From an uncultured Collinsella sp. (GTDB taxonomy: Bacteria; Actinomycetota; Coriobacteriia; Coriobacteriales; Coriobacteriaceae), in NCBI GenBank assembly GCA_958370325.1, contig CATXJW010000008.1, positions 7,084 through 71,083 of the forward strand: DNA of 64,000 bases. Direction: 5' to 3'. Positions 51,203 to 59,717 of this stretch are shown here, one piece after another (the stretch's first letter is position 1; each line of letters starts with the position of its first letter). The position numbers and the translations under genes are program-made. The notes under the pieces are model-generated. The model worked only from the letters and a program-made list of their open reading frames with translations. It did not search any database and was not told the origin of the DNA.

Positions 51203-52414
51203 ATGCTGTCTGTTGACGAGCAAATGCGTATCATCACCTCGGGTGCAGCGCAGATCGTCCCCGAGGCCGACCTTCGCAAGAAGCTTGAGAAGGGCGAGCC
51301 CCTCAACATCAAGCTCGGCGTCGATCCCACCAGCCCCGACCTGCACCTGGGCCATGCCGTGCCCCTGCGCAAGATGCGTCAGTTCCAGGACCTGGGCCAC
51401 AACGTCACCCTTATCATCGGCAACGGCACTGCGCTGATCGGCGACCCCTCGGGCAAGAACTCCACCCGCCCGCAGCTTTCGCAGGAGCAGATCGAGGCCA
51501 ACGCCGAGACCTACGTGAGCCAGGCCATGAAGATCCTGGACCCCGAGAAGACCACCATCGTGCACAACGGCGACTGGATCCTTTCGATGGACCTGGCCGG
51601 CCTGCTGCAGGTGTGCTCCAAGTTCACCGTCGCCCGCATCCTTGAGCGCGACGACTTTACCAAGCGCTACCAGTCCCAGACGCCGATTGCCCTGCACGAG
51701 TTTCTGTACCCCGTGATGCAGGCCTTCGACTCCGTTCAGATCAAGGCCGACGTCGAGATGGGCGGCACCGACCAGCTCTTCAACCTGCTCGCCGGCCGCG
51801 AGCTCATGGAGAAGATGGGCATGGAGCCGCAGATCGCGCTTACCATGCCGCTGCTCGAGGGCACCGACGGCGTGCGCAAGATGTCCAAGTCCTATGGCAA
51901 CTACATCGGCCTGACCGACGCTCCCAAGGATATGTTCGGCAAGACCATGTCCATCCCCGACGAGATGATCGGCAAGTACTATCGTCTGGCCAGCTCGCTC
52001 GCCCCGGCCGAGGTCGACAAGATCGATGCCGCCCTGGCCGATGGCTCCGCCGACCCCTACGAGCTCAAGCGCGCTCTAGGCCGCGACCTGTGCGACACCT
52101 ACCACGGTGCTGGCGCCGGCGACGAGGCTCAGGCCGAGTTCGACCGCGTGTTCAAGGAGGGCCAGCTTGCCGACTTCCCCGAGAAGCACGTTGAGCTGAC
52201 CGTCAACGACGAGGGCCAGATTTACCTCGCTGGCCTGCTCAAGGACCTGGGCCTTTCGGCCAGCGCCGGTCAGGCCCGCCGCGACATCGACGGCGGCGGC
52301 GTCAAGATCAACGGCAAGGCTGTGGCTTCCAAGAGCTACAACATCGATCCGAGCGCCCTCAAGCTGGGCGACACCCTCTCCGTGGGCAAGCGCAAGGGCT
52401 TCAAGTTGGTCTAG
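51203..52414 (+). CDS. tyrS: Tyrosyl-tRNA synthetase
   Basis: 403 aa behind AAAGGAGGATACCC. It is a class I synthetase with HLGH near residue 52 and KMSKS in RKMSKSYGNYIGL. The C-terminal S4 domain (LSASAGQARRDIDGGGVKING) binds tRNA. KMSKS rather than KFGKT and the length of about 400 place it with the TyrZ-like bacterial subgroup. Confidence 0.95.
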   Translation: MLSVDEQMRIITSGAAQIVPEADLRKKLEKGEPLNIKLGVDPTSPDLHLGHAVPLRKMRQFQDLGHNVTLIIGNGTALIGDPSGKNSTRPQLSQEQIEANAETYVSQAMKILDPEKTTIVHNGDWILSMDLAGLLQVCSKFTVARILERDDFTKRYQSQTPIALHEFLYPVMQAFDSVQIKADVEMGGTDQLFNLLAGRELMEKMGMEPQIALTMPLLEGTDGVRKMSKSYGNYIGLTDAPKDMFGKTMSIPDEMIGKYYRLASSLAPAEVDKIDAALADGSADPYELKRALGRDLCDTYHGAGAGDEAQAEFDRVFKEGQLADFPEKHVELTVNDEGQIYLAGLLKDLGLSASAGQARRDIDGGGVKINGKAVASKSYNIDPSALKLGDTLSVGKRKGFKLV

Positions 52415-52441
52415 TAAGTAGGTTAACCTAACATGTGCAAT

Positions 52442-52479
52442 AGGGCCGCAGCTGGAACGATTCCGACTGCGGCCTTTTT
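52442..52479 (+). terminator. Terminator after tyrS
   Basis: GGCCGCAG (52444-52451) pairs with CTGCGGCC (52467-52474), with TGGA/TTCC inside, followed by TTTTTG. Confidence 0.88.
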
Positions 52480-52486
52480 GGCACTT

Positions 52487-52527
52487 GGGGACGTTCCTTT
52501 TGTGTCGGCACTTTGGGACACTCCTTG
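52487..52527. repeat. 41-nt dispersed repeat, copy 1
   Basis: It starts GGGGACGTTCCTTTT and contains GGGACACTCCTTG. It matches 55515-55555 at 34 of 41 positions with no gaps. It lies directly after the tyrS terminator. A CCTGTCCCCATT tail (52545-52556) also recurs at 7763-7774. Confidence 0.75.
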
Positions 52528-52690
52528 TCATTGGTACAAAGCAACCTGTCCCCATTGCGCCAAGCGGCGTGTGCCGTTAAGCGGAGGGGGTGTATTCCCG
52601 ACCCATCGTTTGGGCATACAATGGCTATTGTCTTGCTGCGGTGAAGGCCTGTCCGCTCCGCAGCTGTTTTCTACGGTTAAAGGAGAATGT

Positions 52691-54511
52691 ATGTCCGTTG
52701 AGGTCATGAGGTCTGTGATCGAGGCCGCCGAGGGCCGCGTGCCCGTCGACACGCTGTTTACCAATGCGCAGATCGTCGACGTGTATGGCCAGCGTGTGGC
52801 GCCCGGTAGCGTTGCCGTCAAGGACGGTGTGATCGTCGGCGTGCTCTACGATGGTCGCGACGATGCCGCTGGCACCTACGAGGCAACTGAGGTCGTCGAC
52901 TGCCAGGGTCGCTATCTCGCTCCCGGTTTTATTGACGGGCATCTGCACATTGAGTCCTCGAACATCCGTCCCGCCGAGTATGCTCGCATGGCCGCGACGC
53001 GCGGTACTACCACCGCCATTGCCGACAGCCACGAGATCGCCAACGTGGCGGGGCTCGACGGCCTGCGCTTTATGATCGAGGACGGCCGCCGCGCACCCAT
53101 CTCCATCAAGTACATGATGCCTTCGTGCGTGCCCGCGCTGCCCGACGAGCAGGCCGGTGCCGTTATTTCGGCTGCCGATATGCAGGCGTTTTTTGCCGAG
53201 CATCCGGGCGATGTCTTTGGTCTGGGCGAAATGATGAACCTGCCGGGCGTCTTTATGGCCGACCCCGAGACCTGTGCTCGCATCGATGCTGCCAACCAGA
53301 CGCCATCCAAGCAGGTTGACGGCCATGCGCCACTCGTTGCCGGTAAGGACCTCAACGCCTATGCCGCAGCGGGCATTATCGCCGACCACGAGTCGACGAT
53401 TCCCGAGGAGGCGCTCGACAAGCTGTCCCGCGGCATGTATGTGATGCTGCGTGAGGGTACGTGCAGCCACGACCTGGCCAATTTGTCTCCGATGCTGCTG
53501 GAGAACCCTGCCCGCGCCCGCCGCTGCTGCTTTGCGACTGACGACCGCGCTCCCTCCGATGCTCTTTCGACCGGCATGATCGACAATGCCTGCCGCGTGG
53601 CCATCGAGGCCGGCATCGACCCGGTGGTCGCCATCTCCATGGCGTCCCTTTCCACGGCTGAGGCATTTGGCCTGGACCACGGCTGTCGCGACCCGCATGA
53701 GCTCCGTGGCGCGATCGCCCCGGGCAAACGCGCCGACCTGCTGTTGCTCGATGACCTGACGTTTGCCAAGGCTCCGCATCGCGTATATGCCGCCGGTGCT
53801 CTGGTGGCGCAGGACGGCACCTTTGTGGGCGAGATCGCACCCGAGATGGCCGAGGTCGCAGCGCTTGCCGATGAGCTGCGTGCTTCCGTTAAGCTGCCGA
53901 AGCTATCGCTCGACGTGTTCGACTATGCCTTTAAGCCGGGCGAGGCCGTGATTGACGTGGTGCCGGGTAAGGCCATCACGGGTATGGCTCGCCCCGAGAG
54001 CGCCGAGGGCCTGCGCCGCATTATGCTGATTGAGCGCCATGGCCGCGGCGTGTCGCTGCAGGCCGAGGGCGCCGACGGCGACGGCCCCGCTGGCCTGGGC
54101 CTGGTCGGCAAGCATATCGGTCGCGGCTGGGTGCGCGGCTTTACCATCACCGGTGGCGCCATTGCCTCCACGATCGGCCACGACTCGCACAACGTGTGCG
54201 TGGTGGGCGACAATGCGGCAGATATGATGGCTGCCGTTGAGGCCGTGGGCCAGGGCGGCCACGTGCTGGTGCGCAACGGCGAGGTCGTGGCGCGCATTCC
54301 GCTGGCGCTCGGCGGCCTGATGAGCGAGGGCGCTGCCGAAGACGTTGCGGCGCAGCACGACGACTTTATGGTCAAGGCGCGCGCCATGGGCATCGAGCCG
54401 CCGCTCGACCCCATCATGGGCATCATCTTCCTGCCCCTGCCGGTGATCCCGACGCTCCGCATCCGTCCCGAGGGCATGTTCGACGTCACAACCTTCACCT
54501 ACGCCGACTAG
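52691..54511 (+). CDS. ade: Adenine deaminase
   Basis: 606 aa from the ATG at 52691 (AAAGGAGAATGT upstream). It is an amidohydrolase of the Ade class with GFIDGHLHIESSN, ATRGTTTAIADSHEIANVAG and the later metal-binding ATDDRAPSDAL. The C-terminal Ade domain has ITGGAIASTIGHDSHNV. It converts adenine to hypoxanthine and ammonia, feeding the purine pool that the cluster at 12-33 kb could degrade. Confidence 0.93.
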   Translation: MSVEVMRSVIEAAEGRVPVDTLFTNAQIVDVYGQRVAPGSVAVKDGVIVGVLYDGRDDAAGTYEATEVVDCQGRYLAPGFIDGHLHIESSNIRPAEYARMAATRGTTTAIADSHEIANVAGLDGLRFMIEDGRRAPISIKYMMPSCVPALPDEQAGAVISAADMQAFFAEHPGDVFGLGEMMNLPGVFMADPETCARIDAANQTPSKQVDGHAPLVAGKDLNAYAAAGIIADHESTIPEEALDKLSRGMYVMLREGTCSHDLANLSPMLLENPARARRCCFATDDRAPSDALSTGMIDNACRVAIEAGIDPVVAISMASLSTAEAFGLDHGCRDPHELRGAIAPGKRADLLLLDDLTFAKAPHRVYAAGALVAQDGTFVGEIAPEMAEVAALADELRASVKLPKLSLDVFDYAFKPGEAVIDVVPGKAITGMARPESAEGLRRIMLIERHGRGVSLQAEGADGDGPAGLGLVGKHIGRGWVRGFTITGGAIASTIGHDSHNVCVVGDNAADMMAAVEAVGQGGHVLVRNGEVVARIPLALGGLMSEGAAEDVAAQHDDFMVKARAMGIEPPLDPIMGIIFLPLPVIPTLRIRPEGMFDVTTFTYAD

Positions 54512-54538
54512 TCATCAGGGACGTTCTTAAACGACTAG
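54510..54538. repeat. 29-nt inverted repeat, left copy
   Basis: It begins inside the ade stop codon and contains GGGACGTTCTTAAACGACTA. It is the reverse complement of 55585-55613 at 27 of 29 positions. The two copies enclose one HAD gene and its leader. Confidence 0.8.
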
Positions 54539-54642
54539 CCGTTGGGGTGGCGGGCTGCCTGACGCCGCGACCGTAGGACCTCTGGCATGTGTGAACTATT
54601 TGCCAGGTCCTTGTAACGTTTACGCCCGCGGAGTCTTATTTG

Positions 54643-54704
54643 AGCTCCCTTTGGGTACGTTGGAATCGGATACGCGTTCGATTCCAACAAGCCCGAAGGG
54701 AGCT
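54643..54704 (+). promoter_or_regulatory. Two-part leader hairpin that covers the HAD gene's ribosome site
   Basis: AGCTCCCTTTGGG (54643-54655) pairs over 13 bp with CCCGAAGGGAGCT (54692-54704). Inside, GTTGGAATCG (54659-54668) pairs over 10 bp with CGATTCCAAC (54679-54688). The AAGGGAG ribosome site (54696-54702) lies in the right arm and TTTT follows. It could therefore terminate transcription or hide the start. I recognise no riboswitch class. Confidence 0.7.
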
Positions 54705-54709
54705 TTTCT

Positions 54710-55504
54710 ATGTTTAAACTGATTGCATCCGATATGGACGGCACACTGCTTGACGAAAACGGCCAGGTGCCTCCCGAGACCTACGAACTGATTCTGGCGC
54801 TACGTGAGCATGGCGTGCATTTCGCCGCATCGTCAGGCCGTCGCTACGATCGCTTGTGCGAGTTCTTTGCGCCCGTTCGCGACAAGATGGACTTTGTCGC
54901 CGCTAACGGCGCCCAGGTCTACGCCGACGGTAAGATGGTAGACCGTGAGGTGTATTCCCACCTGGCGATTCGAAGGCTCGCCCAAGCCGTCAGGACGTTT
55001 CCCAATCTGCATCTTGCGCTCTTTGACCGAACCAAGTCCTTCCTGCTCGATGACGAGTGCAAGTTCGTGCGTGAGGTCGATAAGGACCTTCCCAATGCCG
55101 AGCGTATTTGGGAGCTGCCCGATCCCAGCGTAAATATCATCAAAGCGAGTATCTTTTGCGACGACAGTGCGGTTATGGACAGTGCGTACGTGCTACAGCG
55201 CGAACTTGGTCAGCTCTTTACTTTTGCGCCTTCGGGCAACGCGTGGATCGATGCCATGCAGCCTGGTGTGTCGAAGGCCTCGGGTATCGCGCAGCTCGCG
55301 GAGCATTACGGCATTGGTCGCGACGAGGTCATGGCGTTTGGCGACTCGATGAACGACTACGAGATCATTCGCTTTGTCGGCACGGGCTGCGCGATGGAAA
55401 ACGCGCGCCCCGCGCTTAAGGCGGTGGCCGATCGCGTGGTGGGTTGTAACCGCGACCACGCCGTCCAGCAGGAGCTCCGTCGCGTGCTGGAGAGTCTCTC
55501 CTAA
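54710..55504 (+). CDS. Cof-type HAD family phosphatase
   Basis: 264 aa. Motif I is DMDGTLL (residues 8-14), motif II the SSGRR strand and motif IV GDSMNDYEI, with a C2-type cap in between, as in Cof/YidA sugar-phosphate phosphatases. The substrate is unknown. It is the only gene between the 29-nt inverted repeats, and its ribosome site is buried in the upstream hairpin. Confidence 0.9.
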   Translation: MFKLIASDMDGTLLDENGQVPPETYELILALREHGVHFAASSGRRYDRLCEFFAPVRDKMDFVAANGAQVYADGKMVDREVYSHLAIRRLAQAVRTFPNLHLALFDRTKSFLLDDECKFVREVDKDLPNAERIWELPDPSVNIIKASIFCDDSAVMDSAYVLQRELGQLFTFAPSGNAWIDAMQPGVSKASGIAQLAEHYGIGRDEVMAFGDSMNDYEIIRFVGTGCAMENARPALKAVADRVVGCNRDHAVQQELRRVLESLS

Positions 55505-55514
55505 TCCGGCAGAT

Positions 55515-55555
55515 GGGGACGTTCCTTTTCTGCCGACAGTGGGGGACAGTCCTTG
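55515..55555. repeat. 41-nt dispersed repeat, copy 2
   Basis: Aligned without gaps to 52487-52527 (34 of 41 identical). It lies between the HAD stop codon and the right inverted repeat. Confidence 0.75.
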
Positions 55556-55584
55556 CAGCTTTTTGCGAAGAGTGTCCCCAGTGA

Positions 55585-55613
55585 CTAGTCGTTTAAGAAC
55601 GTCCCCAATGACT
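55585..55613. repeat. 29-nt inverted repeat, right copy
   Basis: Reverse complement of 54510-54538 with two mismatches. It contains TAGTCGTTTAAGAACGTCCC and ends ten bases before the next gene's stop codon. Confidence 0.8.
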
Positions 55614-55622
55614 GACCAATGA

Positions 55623-56465
55623 CTAGGCGAGGGCGGCCATGATGGTGCGGGCGACGCCGTCGTGGTCGTTGTCGTATTCGGTGACGGCGTCGGCGGCGTC
55701 GCGGTCCTCGGGCTCGGCGTTGATCATGGCCATGCCGTGGCCCGCTACCTGCAGCATGGGGATGTCGTTGATGTTGTCGCCGAACGCCCAGGCGTCGGCG
55801 AGACGCTCGCCCAGGTGCTCGCATAGCCACGTGAGGGCCGTTCCCTTGGTGGCACCCTCACCCATGACCTCGATATTCATGGCGTAAGAACGCGTGACCT
55901 CAATGCCTCCGAGCGTGTCGAGCGCCGCCGCGATGGCGTCGCGATCGGCCGGGTCGTGCCAGTACATGGCGATGCGTTCGAGTGTCTCGACCTCGTCGAT
56001 CTTGCTGTCGATATCCATGTCGATCGGCGTTCGTGTGCGCTTGAGCGAAGCCGCGATGTGGGGGTCGCCGCCACAGAACTCATCCAGACGCCCGTATAGC
56101 GAGCGGGGGAGGAAGCACTGCCCATCCGCGAAGATATCGAAGGTCACATCGTGGCCGGCGGCAATGCGATGGATGCGGTGGGCAATGCCACGGTCGAGCG
56201 GACGGCTCAAGATGCGCGTGGCGCGCGAGGCATCGTTGGGCACATCGTCGTCGAGCTGCCAGACGCTGGCGCCGTTGGCACAGACCGCGTAGTGCACGGC
56301 GGGATGGGCGAGGATGGGCTCAAAGATGCCCGACAGTGGACGTCCCGTGCAGGGAACAAACTCGATGTCACGACGTGCGAGCTCGTCGAGCATTGCCCAG
56401 GTGGCATCGCTCATTTGCTTATCGCTCGTCAGCAGCGTCCCATCCATATCGGAAAACACAATCAT
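55623..56465 (-). CDS. Cof-type HAD family phosphatase, second copy
   Basis: 280 aa from the ATG at 56465 (GGAAAGGG upstream). It has DMDGTLLTSDKQ, CTGRPLSG and GDNINDIPMLQVAG as the HAD motifs, with a C2 cap. It is related in family, not closely, to the convergent HAD gene at 54710. The substrate is unknown; a phosphorylated sugar or cofactor precursor is usual. Confidence 0.9.
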   Translation of the reverse strand: MIVFSDMDGTLLTSDKQMSDATWAMLDELARRDIEFVPCTGRPLSGIFEPILAHPAVHYAVCANGASVWQLDDDVPNDASRATRILSRPLDRGIAHRIHRIAAGHDVTFDIFADGQCFLPRSLYGRLDEFCGGDPHIAASLKRTRTPIDMDIDSKIDEVETLERIAMYWHDPADRDAIAAALDTLGGIEVTRSYAMNIEVMGEGATKGTALTWLCEHLGERLADAWAFGDNINDIPMLQVAGHGMAMINAEPEDRDAADAVTEYDNDHDGVARTIMAALA

Positions 56466-56489
56466 TTGATGCAGCCCTTTCCACTGGCA

Positions 56490-56528
56490 TAAAAAGCGTG
56501 GCCGAGGGCTTGGGTCCCTGGCCACGCT
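56490..56528 (-). terminator. Terminator after citrate synthase (minus strand)
   Basis: On the minus strand AGCGTGGCC (56528-56520) pairs with GGCCACGCT (56503-56495), followed by TTTTT. It lies 24 nt after the gltA stop. Confidence 0.88.
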
Positions 56529-56551
56529 CGAGTTCTATAACGGTTCGCGTC

Positions 56552-57970
56552 CTAGCGGTCGGCGAGCGGCTTGTACGCCAGCGGCTCGATCACCGGACGA
56601 TAGGCCGGGCGAATAATACGGTGCGCGCAGAAGAGCTCTTCCATGCGGTGCGCCGACCAGCCTGCCATGCGGGCGACGGCGAACAGCGGCGTAAAGAGCG
56701 TCTCGGGCACGCCGAGCATCTTGTAGATAAAGCCCGTGTACAGGTCGATGTTGGCGCAGATGGGCTTGGTCATGCCGTGGTCGCGCATGACCTGGGGTGC
56801 CAGGCGCTCGATGCGCTCGATGAGTGCGAACTCTTCGCCCAAGTTCTTCTTGGCTGCCAGCGAGCGCGCGTAACGGCGGCAGACCTCGGCGCGCGGGTCG
56901 CTGAGCGTATAGACGGCGTGGCCCATGCCGTAGATGAGACCCGTGCCGTCGAAGGCCTGCTTGTCGAGGATCTTGCCCAGGTAGGCTGCGACCTCGTCCT
57001 CGTCCTCCCAGTTGGAGACATGCGCGCGGATGTCCTCGTGCATGGACACGACCTTGGCATTGGCACCGCCGTGGCGCGGGCCCTTGAGCGAGCCGATAGC
57101 CGCGGCATAGGCGGAATACGGGTCGGTGGCCGAGGAGGACAGCACGCGGCAGGCAAACGTGGAGTTGTTGCCGCCGCCGTGCTCGGCATGCAGCATGAGC
57201 ATCACGTCGAGCAGCATGGCTTCGTCGCGGGTGAACGCCATGCCACCGCGCAAGACCTGTAGGATGGTCTCGGCGGTGGAGAGGCCGGGCGTGGGGTGCG
57301 GCACGTGAACCTCGGAGCCGCGAAGCTTGGCGACCGAGGCCATGTGTGCGAAGGCGGCGATGCGCGGGAGACGTGCGAGCATGGAGATGGCGACGTCGAT
57401 TTCGTGCTCGGGTGTAATGGCGTCGGGCTCGGCGTCGAAGGCGTAGAGCAGCAGCACGGCGCGCTGGAGCACGTTCATGATGCTCGACGACACCGTGGTC
57501 ATAGGGAACTCTTTGACGTATTCGTCGCTCAGATGTCTAAAGGCGCCCAGGCGCTCGCAAAAGCCGTCGAGCTCTTCCTTGTTGGGCAGCGAACCCGTGA
57601 TAAGCAGATAGGCGACTTCCTCGTAGCCGTAGCGATTCTCGGCCTGGGCATTGTTGACCAGATCCTCGATGCTGTAGCCGCGAAGCGTGAGCTTGCCCTG
57701 ATCGGGCACGACCTTTCCGTCGACCTTGTTGTAGCCGTGCACGTCCGAGATGCGGGTAAGGCCCGCGACCACGCCCGAGCCGTCGGCATTGCGCAGGCCG
57801 CGCTTGACGTTGTGCTCGACAAACAGACCTTCGTCATATGGGTCGGTCGGCAGGCCGTGGTAGAGGCTTTCGCTTTCGGGCGAAATCTGACGGCTCGCCT
57901 CATAATCCAAGACCAGGCGGCTCAGGTGATCGTCGAAGCGGTAGTAGATTTTCTTGGCGTCGTAGGCCAT
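56552..57970 (-). CDS. gltA: Citrate synthase
   Basis: 472 aa behind GAGAGGAGCGCGC. Catalytic residues are visible: His in LMLHAEHGGGNNST, His in IYGMGHAVYTLSDPRA and Asp in ICANIDLYTGFIY. The long N-terminal part with KLTLRGYSIEDL is typical. It condenses acetyl-CoA and oxaloacetate. No other TCA gene is adjacent, suggesting a biosynthetic (glutamate) role in an anaerobe. An ACT-domain gene precedes it by 77 nt on the same strand. Confidence 0.95.
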   Translation of the reverse strand: MAYDAKKIYYRFDDHLSRLVLDYEASRQISPESESLYHGLPTDPYDEGLFVEHNVKRGLRNADGSGVVAGLTRISDVHGYNKVDGKVVPDQGKLTLRGYSIEDLVNNAQAENRYGYEEVAYLLITGSLPNKEELDGFCERLGAFRHLSDEYVKEFPMTTVSSSIMNVLQRAVLLLYAFDAEPDAITPEHEIDVAISMLARLPRIAAFAHMASVAKLRGSEVHVPHPTPGLSTAETILQVLRGGMAFTRDEAMLLDVMLMLHAEHGGGNNSTFACRVLSSSATDPYSAYAAAIGSLKGPRHGGANAKVVSMHEDIRAHVSNWEDEDEVAAYLGKILDKQAFDGTGLIYGMGHAVYTLSDPRAEVCRRYARSLAAKKNLGEEFALIERIERLAPQVMRDHGMTKPICANIDLYTGFIYKMLGVPETLFTPLFAVARMAGWSAHRMEELFCAHRIIRPAYRPVIEPLAYKPLADR

Positions 57971-58047
57971 GCGCGCTCCTCTCCGGGCCGCATCGGGGTG
58001 GCTTGCATGGGCATGCGCGCGTCAGGCTATCCCCAGCGGCTTTCTCG

Positions 58048-58335
58048 CTACAGGCGGTACATAAAGTTAAAGACGTCCTCGCGCTGGATGGACACGCTGA
58101 CGCCCGAAAGCTCGCCGGCCTCGGCCAGGGCCTTCTGCAGCTCAGCGAAGTCGAGCTTGGACTCGGCGGTATCGGCCAGCATGGTCATGGTGAAGATGTC
58201 CTCGATAATGGACTGCGTAATGTCGCGGATGTCGACGTTGGCCTCGCCCAGAACGCGGGTGACGCCGGCGACGATGCCGGGGCGGTTCTTGCCAAGGACG
58301 GTGATGACGATGCGGGAGGACGAGATCTCGGCCAT
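58048..58335 (-). CDS. ACT domain protein (UPF0237 type)
   Basis: 95 aa behind AAAGGGTTTCCC. A single ACT domain with VITVLGKNRPGIVAGVTRVL and NVDIRDITQSI, ending VFNFMYRL. Such proteins bind amino acids or related ligands; they are often paired with a UPF0210 (DUF711) gene, which is absent here. It may be co-transcribed with gltA. Confidence 0.9.
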   Translation of the reverse strand: MAEISSSRIVITVLGKNRPGIVAGVTRVLGEANVDIRDITQSIIEDIFTMTMLADTAESKLDFAELQKALAEAGELSGVSVSIQREDVFNFMYRL

Positions 58336-58730
58336 GGGAAACCCTTTCGCGTGTTGGCGGCGCGCGCGGACGCTCCGCTACGGTACAGTGTTCATCATTG
58401 TACCTGTCTGGCGCAAAAAAGGCGCGCTCGCTGCGGCGTTACATGCCTGCAACATGAGCGTAAGGGGGAAGGCCGTACGGGGAAGAGCCGTCTGGCGCGT
58501 GTCCGGCTCGTGTTGGGTTGATTTCCGATCTCAGCCGAACACATTGAGCGGACAGGCCGTTCCCGCAGTCAGCCGAACGCCTCCGACGGCTGATTCCGAA
58601 CTGGAAGCGGAGGGCATCCCCGCCCTTCGGTAGGGGATACCGCTCCGCGGCGCATGCCGCGGGCGGCGCCCCTATCGGACCACCGTGACCTCAGTTGGGA
58701 TGGGCCCAGCACTGCCGCGTACTCGGTGAG
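58336..58730. other. Gene-free region with a cluster of hairpins behind the recombinase remnant
   Basis: No ORF or tRNA is recognisable. Three hairpins lie close together: TCAGCCG/CGGCTGA at 58570-58594; AGCGG...ATCCCC/GGGGAT...CCGCT at 58607-58645; and CCGCGGC-GCAT-GCCGCGG at 58646-58663. Being next to the 3' end of an integrase fragment, the region may contain an old attachment site or a structured RNA. No target duplication could be identified. Confidence 0.4.
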
Positions 58731-59456
58731 CTAGAGCCAACTGTTCGTCTTCACGTCGCGTATGGCGATATTTCGGTCGTCCGGCTCGGTGATGCCGTAG
58801 CCGAACGCCTGGAGCGTCTCGATGGACTCCTGGATCCTCTGTTGGAACATGGGACCCGGATCGACCCTCGGCCCGAGGTGCCCGCGCCAAAGGCACGGCG
58901 TGGCGCGCAGCATGTTATGGATTTTGGAGATGGGCTCGATGTCGGCGTAGACGTTGAGCGTCGCCATGGCGTCCTTGTGGCCGAGGATCGATTGGAGCGC
59001 CTTGATATCGCCGCCTTGGCGGATCCACTGCGTTGCGAACGTGTGGCGAAGGCCGTGGAACGTGATCAGCTCGTCGTTGGTGCCCATGAGGCCGTTGGTC
59101 TCCGAGAACGTCTTGAACGCCCTGCGGATATAGCTTGTCGTCGCGAAGGTCGCGCCCGGCTCCGACAGGATGTAGCAGTCCCCGATCTCGACCGCCCCGG
59201 TAAGGCCGCGCAAGCGCAGCTTTCCGCAGTCGATCTCGTGGGTCTCCTTCAGGAAGGGGAGTAGGCCGACCGGGTCGATGGGGATACCCCTGGCGTCATG
59301 GGGCTTGGTGTCCTTGATGAACGAACCCATTCCCTTCGCGTACGCCACCGAGTGTCTGATCGAGATCAGGCCCGTCTCGAAATCCACATCGCACCACCGA
59401 AGGCCGCAGACCTCGCCGATTCGCATCCCCGTGTGCAGGGCGAGTACGACCGCCCT
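58731..59456 (-). pseudogene. Tyrosine recombinase/integrase, N-terminally truncated
   Basis: The open frame behind the HTH gene's TAG encodes about 241 residues of the catalytic domain only: LALHTGMRIGEVCGLRW (first Arg), HGLRHTFATQWIRQGG (His-x-x-Arg), LGHKD and the nucleophile in TLNVYAD. The core-binding N-terminal half is missing, replaced immediately upstream by the HTH gene in the same frame. The first ATG is at 59426. It is likely a remnant of an integrated element. Confidence 0.75.
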
Positions 59457-59708
59457 CTAATCCTCGGCGGACCAATCGAGTCCGAACTCCTTTCGGGCAT
59501 CCTCTTCGCTCATGACTTCGAGAAGGTCTCCGGGTTGGCAACGAAGGGCGAGGCATAGCTGCTCGAGTGTGTTGAAGCGAATGCCGCGAATATGCCCTTT
59601 TTTAATACGGGACAGGTTCACGGGCGTGGTTCCAATCCTTTCGGCAAGTTCGTTCGAGGAAATCTTTCGCTCGGCCATGATCTTGTCGAGGCGAACAATT
59701 ACGGGCAT
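59457..59708 (-). CDS. Cro/C1-type HTH regulator paired with a DUF2975 protein
   Basis: 83 aa behind AAGGAAACGCC. It has an XRE-type helix-turn-helix with NELAERIGTTPVNLSRIKKG and LEQLCLALRCQPGDLLEV, the YozG/HTH_26 group. Such genes nearly always follow a DUF2975 membrane protein, as here, 9 nt away. It probably represses its own operon. Its TAG is directly followed in frame by the integrase remnant. Confidence 0.9.
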   Translation of the reverse strand: MPVIVRLDKIMAERKISSNELAERIGTTPVNLSRIKKGHIRGIRFNTLEQLCLALRCQPGDLLEVMSEEDARKEFGLDWSAED

Positions 59709-59717
59709 GGCGTTTCC

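Noticed and set aside
58336..58730. tRNA or tmRNA gene as integration target
   Set aside because: No cloverleaf or tmRNA ends could be found in the hairpin cluster.
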